Below, piece by piece: positions 6,488 to 10,854 of a DNA stretch of 10,854 bases (within the stretch, counting starts at the first letter, position 1; every line of letters begins with the position of its first letter). The notes beneath the pieces were generated by a model. The model had not been told where the DNA came from. It searched no databases and saw only the letters and a program-made list of their open reading frames with translations. Position numbers and translations under genes: made by a program. The DNA comes from Lactobacillaceae bacterium UBA639 (GTDB lineage Bacteria > Bacillota > Bacilli > Lactobacillales > Lactobacillaceae): assembly GCA_002299975.1 (NCBI GenBank), contig DBOT01000024.1, positions 1-10,854 on the forward strand, in the 5' to 3' direction.

Positions 6488-7954
6488 ATGGAGGAAAAAA
6501 CAAGTAACCGACGTTTTATTTCCTTAAAGCTTAAGTGGGCCTTTGGGACGGCCGTGGGCTCACTGATCATTTTCTTCATCGTCGCCATGGCGATGTTTAG
6601 TTCATTCACCCAGAGTCTCTTTAATCAAGAACGGGACTTGCTCAACCAGGGGATGACTAATATTAGCCGTCAGTTGGGTCGGGTTGACCAACCGCTGACC
6701 AAGAAGAACGTCAGTAATGTCATCGATCCTGATGATGGTCAGGTAGCAGTGGGGAGTCAATACCAGCGCCCAATCATTCAGGAACTCAGCGATGGTCACC
6801 TGATCGTTAATATCTATGACCGTAACCACCACCCACTCCTGAGTACCGGTAAGAGTATCACGGCGCCGACCTTTACCAACCACCGCCGGGTCCGGATGAT
6901 GAGGGGGGCCAATCATAAGGTGATCGTTGGTCAACAGCCAATCTATTCCCAGCATGGGCACCGCCGAATTGGTTACCTTCAGGTGGAAAATAAGCTGAAC
7001 GCCTATTACCGGAATTATAACCAACTGCGGCTTGTCGTGATCTTGGCAATGTGTCTGGTGGTCCTCGCTAGCGGCCTGCTGGGCTACTTCCTGTCCTTGA
7101 TGTTCCTGCGGCCACTTGGTGAGATCCATGATACCGTCAAGACGATCAGTAAGGATCCAACCGAGAATGTCCGGGTCCCCGTGCCTAACCATAATGATGA
7201 GCTGGCAGAACTGACCACGATGTTCAACGAGATGTTGGACCGGATGCAGCGCTACATCGATCAGCAGTCGCAGTTTGTCAGTGATGTCAGTCACGAGCTC
7301 CGGACGCCGATTGCCATTATCCAAGGACACCTGGATATGCTGGAACGCTGGGGCAAGAACGATCCTGAGGTCCTCGACGATTCAATCAAGGCTTCCCTGA
7401 TTGAGACCAAGCGGATGAAGAACCTGGTTCAGGAGATGCTGGACCTCAGTCGGGCCGAACAGGTCGACATCAACTTCCGTAATGAAAAGACAATTGTTAA
7501 CGACGTGGTCCACCAGGTCTTTAACAACTTTAAGATGCTTTATCCAGACTTTAATTTCACGCTCGACGATGACCTGAACGAGCCGATCACAGCCAATATC
7601 TACCGGGACCACCTGGAACAGGTTCTGGTGATCCTCTGTGATAACGCCGTCAAGTATTCGACGGAGCGCAAGGAAGTTCATATTTCCCTATCCAGGGGGA
7701 TGAACACCGTGGAGATCGGAATTCAGGACTTTGGTGAAGGAATTCCCGCTACCGATATCGATAAGGTCTTTGACCGTTTCTACCGGGTAGATAAAGCCCG
7801 GAGCCGGAAGAAGGGCGGTAATGGCCTGGGACTTTCGATTGCCAAGCGGTTAATCGAGGGCTACCACGGATCCATCACCCTAGAGAGTTCCTTGGGCGCC
7901 GGTTCGCTTTTCCGGATTACCTTGCCGATTGTTGAGGATCCGGAAGCGCTTTAA
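6488..7954 (+). CDS. arlS: ArlS-like membrane sensor histidine kinase
   Basis: A 488-residue kinase, cognate to the upstream regulator. Transmembrane helix 1 is at about residues 17-37 and helix 2 at about 181-206; between them lies an extracellular sensor loop of about 140 residues. A HAMP linker (about 207-258) leads to the dimerisation/phospho-acceptor helix with H269 in FVSDVSHELRTP. The ATPase domain has the N box around N386 (LCDNAVKYS), DFGEGIP at 414-420, the F box FDRFYRVD around 428-435 and GNGLGLS at 444-450, so all catalytic parts are intact. The sensor loop is rich in histidine (seven) and arginine and contains RRVRMMR. Only AAGG at about 6471-6474 resembles a ribosome binding site, so coupling to arlR is probable. 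The signal sensed is unknown. Confidence 0.92.
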   Translation: MEEKTSNRRFISLKLKWAFGTAVGSLIIFFIVAMAMFSSFTQSLFNQERDLLNQGMTNISRQLGRVDQPLTKKNVSNVIDPDDGQVAVGSQYQRPIIQELSDGHLIVNIYDRNHHPLLSTGKSITAPTFTNHRRVRMMRGANHKVIVGQQPIYSQHGHRRIGYLQVENKLNAYYRNYNQLRLVVILAMCLVVLASGLLGYFLSLMFLRPLGEIHDTVKTISKDPTENVRVPVPNHNDELAELTTMFNEMLDRMQRYIDQQSQFVSDVSHELRTPIAIIQGHLDMLERWGKNDPEVLDDSIKASLIETKRMKNLVQEMLDLSRAEQVDINFRNEKTIVNDVVHQVFNNFKMLYPDFNFTLDDDLNEPITANIYRDHLEQVLVILCDNAVKYSTERKEVHISLSRGMNTVEIGIQDFGEGIPATDIDKVFDRFYRVDKARSRKKGGNGLGLSIAKRLIEGYHGSITLESSLGAGSLFRITLPIVEDPEAL

Positions 7955-7969
7955 TTATTATGAGAATTC

Positions 7970-8007
7970 AAAAAGAGTCGCGATGCTGATGCGTCGCGGC
8001 TCTTTTT
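7970..8007. terminator. Strong bidirectional-looking terminator after arlS
   Basis: A 17-base arm (7970-7986) beginning AAAAAGAGTCGCG pairs with 7991-8007, ending GCTCTTTTT, with two G-U pairs and a four-base TGAT loop. A and T tracts on the two sides allow termination from either direction. It ends the two-component operon 15 bases after its stop codon. Confidence 0.93.
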
Positions 8008-8129
8008 AGTTAATGGACATTTTGAATTAAAAGCTTCTCATGGACGTTCTTTAATAGACTAAGTTAGCCTATAATAAAAGGGAGCCACTTAATATAATAA
8101 AGTATTTTACTTGGGGGAGTTGAATTTTT
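8008..8129 (+). other. Leader region of the yjeM-like gene
   Basis: This AT-rich stretch holds a probable promoter (TATAAT at 8070-8075), a second TATAAT string at 8093-8098 without a -35 box, and the ribosome binding site GGGGGAG (8113-8119). I see no riboswitch-like structure or small gene in it. Confidence 0.6.
8047..8075 (+). promoter_or_regulatory. Probable promoter of the yjeM-like gene
   Basis: TATAAT (8070-8075) is a perfect -10 box. At 17 bases upstream the -35 position reads TTCTTT, which is weak, so an activator or modest basal expression is possible. The element lies after the arlS terminator, which implies independent transcription. Confidence 0.5.
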
Positions 8130-9626
8130 GTGGACGACAAGCAAAAGAAATTAATCACCACACCCACTTTGGTGCTGATGATAATTTCGACAATTTATGG
8201 TTTTGGGAACGTCTCGATCGCGTATGACCAGATGGCCTATGCGGGGATGTTCTGGTATATCCTAGCCGGGGTATGCTTCTTCTTCCCGTGCTGCCTGATG
8301 ATGGCAGAATACGGGTCGGCGTTTAAGGATGCCAAGGGGGGGATTTACTCCTGGCTGGCCGGTTCAATTGGTGAGAAGATGGCCTTTATTGGGACCTTCA
8401 TCTGGCTGTCCAGTTGGATCCTCTGGCTAGTTTCGAGTGCTTCCCGGTTGTGGATCACCCTTTCGGCATTGCTGTTTGGACATGATACCACTCAGCACTG
8501 GCACTTCTGGATCTTCAATTCGACCGAACTGATTGGAATTCTGGCGATCCTATTCGTCCTGTTGGTAACCCTATTGAGTTCGCAGGGGATGAACGGGATT
8601 ACCAAGATTAGTTCATTTGGTGGGGCCTTTATGATTGCGATGAACGTGATCTTTATCCTGGCAAGTCTGGTAGCGATTATCGCTAACAAGGGGGTCACGG
8701 CCCAGCCGATTCATGGGATTTCTAGTTTCTTTGAGTCCCCGAATCCAGCCTTTAAGACGCCAATTGCGGTGATCTCCTTCGTTGTCTATGCCATCTTCGC
8801 CTATAGTGGGATGGAAAACCTTGGTGGGGTCACCGACAGCATGAAGGATCCGGAACACACCTTCCCGCGGGGGCTGGTGATCGGGTCGCTCTTGACGATC
8901 GGGAGTTACGTCCTGATGATTCTGATGACTGGCTTCACGGTCAATTATGATCACGTCATTGCTCGGCCAAGCGTTAATTTAGGGAACGTTACCTATGTCG
9001 TCTTTGATCGTCTTGGTTACATGATGGGGGCTTCCCTAGGCTTCAGTCACGGGGTAAACCTGATCCTGGGTGATATCTTCACTCGGATGATTGCTCTAGC
9101 TGGTCTGATGGGGATGCTCGGGGCCATGTTCCTGCTGGTATACTCACCGATCAAGTCCTTCATCATGGGGGCTAACCCAAAGCTATGGCCTGCCCGGGTT
9201 ACTAAGTTGAACAAACACGGGATGCCGGCCTTTGCTATGTGGATGCAAGCGATCTTCGTTTGCTGCATCATCTTCCTGATCTCGTTCGGGGGATCCGCAG
9301 CGAGCGCCTTCTACCAGATTCTGACCGACATGGTAAATGTTTCCGCCTGTGCGCCATACATCTTCCTGGTCGGCGCCTTCCCAATCTTCCAGAAGAAGCG
9401 GATTCCACATGATTTTGTAGTCTTCAAGAACCGCTTCTGGACAAATGTTCTGGTGGTCTTCGTTGAGATCATTGTTTGTCTCGGAATCATCTTTACCTGC
9501 ATCCAGCCAATCCTGGATCACGACCTGCAGACTGCCTTCTGGACGGCATTCGGGCCAATCTTCTTTGGAATCGTGGCCTGGCTCTTCTATCGGCATGCGG
9601 TTAGAAAGCACCACTTGAACCTGTAA
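8130..9626 (+). CDS. yjeM: YjeM-type APC-superfamily amino-acid permease
   Basis: A 498-residue integral membrane protein with about 12 hydrophobic helices, the usual APC number. The helix 1 break TIYGFGN (residues 21-27) is where APC carriers bind the substrate amino group. GGIYSWLAGSIG (70-81) and the following FIGTFIWLSSWILW closely resemble E. coli YjeM, as do DTTQHWHF, SPNPAFKTPIAVISFVVYAIFAYSGMENLGG, SVNLGNVTYV and GMPAFAMWMQAIF further on. The family is annotated as glutamate/GABA-type transporters, but the YjeM substrate is not established to my knowledge. Translation starts at GTG 8130, ten bases after GGGGGAG; no in-frame ATG fits better. It stands alone, with its own promoter, and converges on a MATE exporter. 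No gadB-like decarboxylase is in the window to suggest an acid-resistance pair. Confidence 0.9.
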   Translation: MDDKQKKLITTPTLVLMIISTIYGFGNVSIAYDQMAYAGMFWYILAGVCFFFPCCLMMAEYGSAFKDAKGGIYSWLAGSIGEKMAFIGTFIWLSSWILWLVSSASRLWITLSALLFGHDTTQHWHFWIFNSTELIGILAILFVLLVTLLSSQGMNGITKISSFGGAFMIAMNVIFILASLVAIIANKGVTAQPIHGISSFFESPNPAFKTPIAVISFVVYAIFAYSGMENLGGVTDSMKDPEHTFPRGLVIGSLLTIGSYVLMILMTGFTVNYDHVIARPSVNLGNVTYVVFDRLGYMMGASLGFSHGVNLILGDIFTRMIALAGLMGMLGAMFLLVYSPIKSFIMGANPKLWPARVTKLNKHGMPAFAMWMQAIFVCCIIFLISFGGSAASAFYQILTDMVNVSACAPYIFLVGAFPIFQKKRIPHDFVVFKNRFWTNVLVVFVEIIVCLGIIFTCIQPILDHDLQTAFWTAFGPIFFGIVAWLFYRHAVRKHHLNL

Positions 9627-9645
9627 AAAAGTTATAAAGACAATA

Positions 9646-9689
9646 AAAATGAGATCATGACAAAGTTGATTTTGTCGTGATCTCATTTT
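9646..9689. terminator. Bidirectional terminator between convergent genes
   Basis: AAAATGAGATCATGACAAA (9646-9664) pairs over 19 bases with 9671-9689, with one G-U pair and a six-base loop. A-rich and T-rich ends fit use from both sides: it lies 19 bases after the permease stop and 4 bases beyond the stop of the minus-strand exporter. Confidence 0.95.
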
Positions 9690-9693
9690 GTGT

Positions 9694-10854
9694 CTATGCG
9701 TTAAATTGCTTAACCCGCTGGTGAACCAGGATGGAGGCAATGATACATACCAGGAACTCCGTGACGGGCACTGCTGCCCAGACACCGTTGATTCCGACCA
9801 GGGCAGCGAGGATTAAGATAGCCGGCAGGAGAATAACATATCCCCGTAAGATGGAGAGAGTGAAGGAAGCGCGGGCCGCATTCGTCGCCGTTAGGAACAG
9901 GATAAACAGGAGGTTGAGGGCGCTGAAGAAGGCACTGGTAAAGTAGATTGGCAGTCCCACCCGGGCGTAGTGAACCAGCTGGGTGGAGTGAGCCGTGTTG
10001 AAGGCACTGATGATGGGAAGCTTGAAGACCAGCAGGATGATGAAGCTGATCGTTGCCAACAACAGGGTGATAACCATCCCCGTCTTAAGGGCCGTCCTGA
10101 CGCTGGCAAAGTGTTTTTGTCCGTATTCCCGGCTGGCAATCGGCTGAACTCCCAGGGCGACCCCATTGGCGATTGCCAGCACCACAATGGCGATATTAGA
10201 GATCACTCCGTAGGCCGCCACCGCGTAGTTATCGGCGAGCTGCAGGAGGACGTGGTTGAAGAAGTAAATGCTGACCCCGGTACTGAGCTCGTTGAGGGCC
10301 GCAGCAATCCCCAGCTTAGCTGAACGCTCGAGATTAACTAACCGTGGACGTGACCAGTGCAGCTGGAGTTGCCGCTTGGCAAAGTGCCGGTGGTGGGAGA
10401 GGACGATGAGGCTGATGAGGGGTGAGAAGAGGACAGCCAGGGCAGCCCCTTCCATCTTGAGCCCGCAACCGAAGATGAAGAACCAGTCAATCAAGATGAC
10501 AGAGAGGGTCTCCGTCAGGGTCGCCCGCATCGTCAGCGTTGGATTACCATCATTCCGGACAAAATTGATGGTGATGTAGTTGCACATGTACAGGGGCCCA
10601 GACCAGGCACAGATTCGCAGGTAGATGATTGCCATCTGCCGGGTCTGATCATCGGCGCCGAGAAAGTTGACGACCGGCGTTGCAAAGACGTTGAGTAGGA
10701 TCGCCAGGACAATCCCTAGCCCAGCTGCAAAGATGATCAGCTGGCTATACAGGTCCTTGACCCGCTCAGGATGAAGAACCTTGTTGAGTGAGAAGATGGT
10801 GGCCCCACCGACGCCGAGCAGGAGGCCGACGCCGTTGAAGACGTTGAAGAGGGG
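9694..10854 (-). CDS. MATE-family efflux transporter (N-terminus beyond window)
   Basis: The minus-strand frame is open from the TAG at 9694-9696 to the last base of the window, giving 386 residues; full MATE proteins are about 440-460, so roughly 55 N-terminal residues are missing. The internal ATG at 10635 is not the start, because the frame continues upstream as a typical MATE sequence: FNGVGLLLGVGGATIFSL and later ADDQTRQMAIIYLRI. About ten hydrophobic helices are present. The GVQPIASREYGQKHF segment marks the start of the second half-repeat, equivalent to the first-half GGATIFSLNK region. MATE carriers use sodium or proton gradients to export drugs or metabolites. It resembles the MepA/NorM-like bacterial branch; the substrate cannot be told from sequence. 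The promoter is outside the window. Convergence with the permease gene suggests no shared regulation. Confidence 0.9.
   Translation of the reverse strand, partial: PLFNVFNGVGLLLGVGGATIFSLNKVLHPERVKDLYSQLIIFAAGLGIVLAILLNVFATPVVNFLGADDQTRQMAIIYLRICAWSGPLYMCNYITINFVRNDGNPTLTMRATLTETLSVILIDWFFIFGCGLKMEGAALAVLFSPLISLIVLSHHRHFAKRQLQLHWSRPRLVNLERSAKLGIAAALNELSTGVSIYFFNHVLLQLADNYAVAAYGVISNIAIVVLAIANGVALGVQPIASREYGQKHFASVRTALKTGMVITLLLATISFIILLVFKLPIISAFNTAHSTQLVHYARVGLPIYFTSAFFSALNLLFILFLTATNAARASFTLSILRGYVILLPAILILAALVGINGVWAAVPVTEFLVCIIASILVHQRVKQFNA

Noticed and set aside
6602..7330. Long minus-strand open frame (242 codons) antisense to the kinase gene
   Set aside because: It is a shadow of the kinase frame: the composition is biased, there is no ribosome binding site or recognisable domain, and the plus-strand protein has all kinase motifs.
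7941..7954. CGGAAGCGCTTTAA, resembling a catabolite-responsive element
   Set aside because: It lies in the last codons of the kinase gene, upstream of that operon's terminator and about 115 bases before the permease -10 box. It deviates from the cre consensus at three of 14 positions and is explained by coding sequence.
8093..8098. Second TATAAT before the permease gene
   Set aside because: No -35-like sequence lies at the right distance and the stretch is a simple AT-rich run, so the TATAAT at 8070-8075 is the better -10.
9183..9785. Minus-strand open frame of 200 codons opposite the permease 3' end
   Set aside because: It overlaps both convergent genes and crosses the bidirectional terminator hairpin. 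The translation is low in complexity and shows no family motifs.
10633..10635. ATG taken as the start of the MATE gene
   Set aside because: The frame continues without a stop for 73 more codons to the window edge, and these encode typical MATE helices, so the true start is outside.

Overview
The window looks like core chromosome of a lactic acid bacterium (Lactobacillaceae). Three things suggest this: the gene order of a Firmicutes ribosome-biogenesis cluster, ArlR/ArlS-type two-component proteins, and gene bodies of roughly 50% GC with AT-rich intergenic regions. That base composition fits a Limosilactobacillus-like heterofermenter better than the AT-rich lactobacilli, but the genus is an inference. 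There is no phage, insertion sequence, CRISPR array, rRNA or tRNA in the window, and no gene-free stretch exceeds about 210 bases.

Region 1 (1-4701, + strand) is a tightly packed operon: yqeH (5' end missing), yhbY, nadD, yqeK, rsfS, a YqeM-like SAM methyltransferase and tmcAL. Junctions are short gaps, direct abutment or overlaps, so the genes are probably co-transcribed and partly translationally coupled. The products cover ribosome assembly and silencing (YqeH, YhbY, RsfS), NAD synthesis (NadD), breakdown of dinucleoside tetraphosphates (YqeK) and wobble-base acetylation of elongator tRNA-Met (TmcAL).

Region 2 (4702-5630, + strand) is the yceD-rpmF pair. It starts at a perfect consensus sigma-A promoter (TTGACA, 17 bp, TATAAT) and ends at a hairpin terminator. 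It encodes the DUF177/YceD protein needed for 23S rRNA accumulation and the zinc-ribbon ribosomal protein bL32.

Region 3 (5631-8007, + strand) is an ArlR/ArlS-like two-component system behind an AT-rich leader, closed by a very strong hairpin with A and T tracts on its two sides. Region 4 (8008-9626, + strand) is a single-gene unit for a YjeM-type amino-acid permease with its own promoter. It converges, across a shared bidirectional terminator (9646-9689), with a minus-strand MATE-family multidrug/polysaccharide-type exporter whose N-terminus lies beyond the window end.

I found no convincing new system. The best leads are small: an inverted repeat embedding the -35 box of the yceD promoter, a palindrome in the arlR leader, an unusual histidine/arginine-rich sensor loop in the ArlS-like kinase, and the joining of two gene clusters that are separate in Bacillus subtilis.
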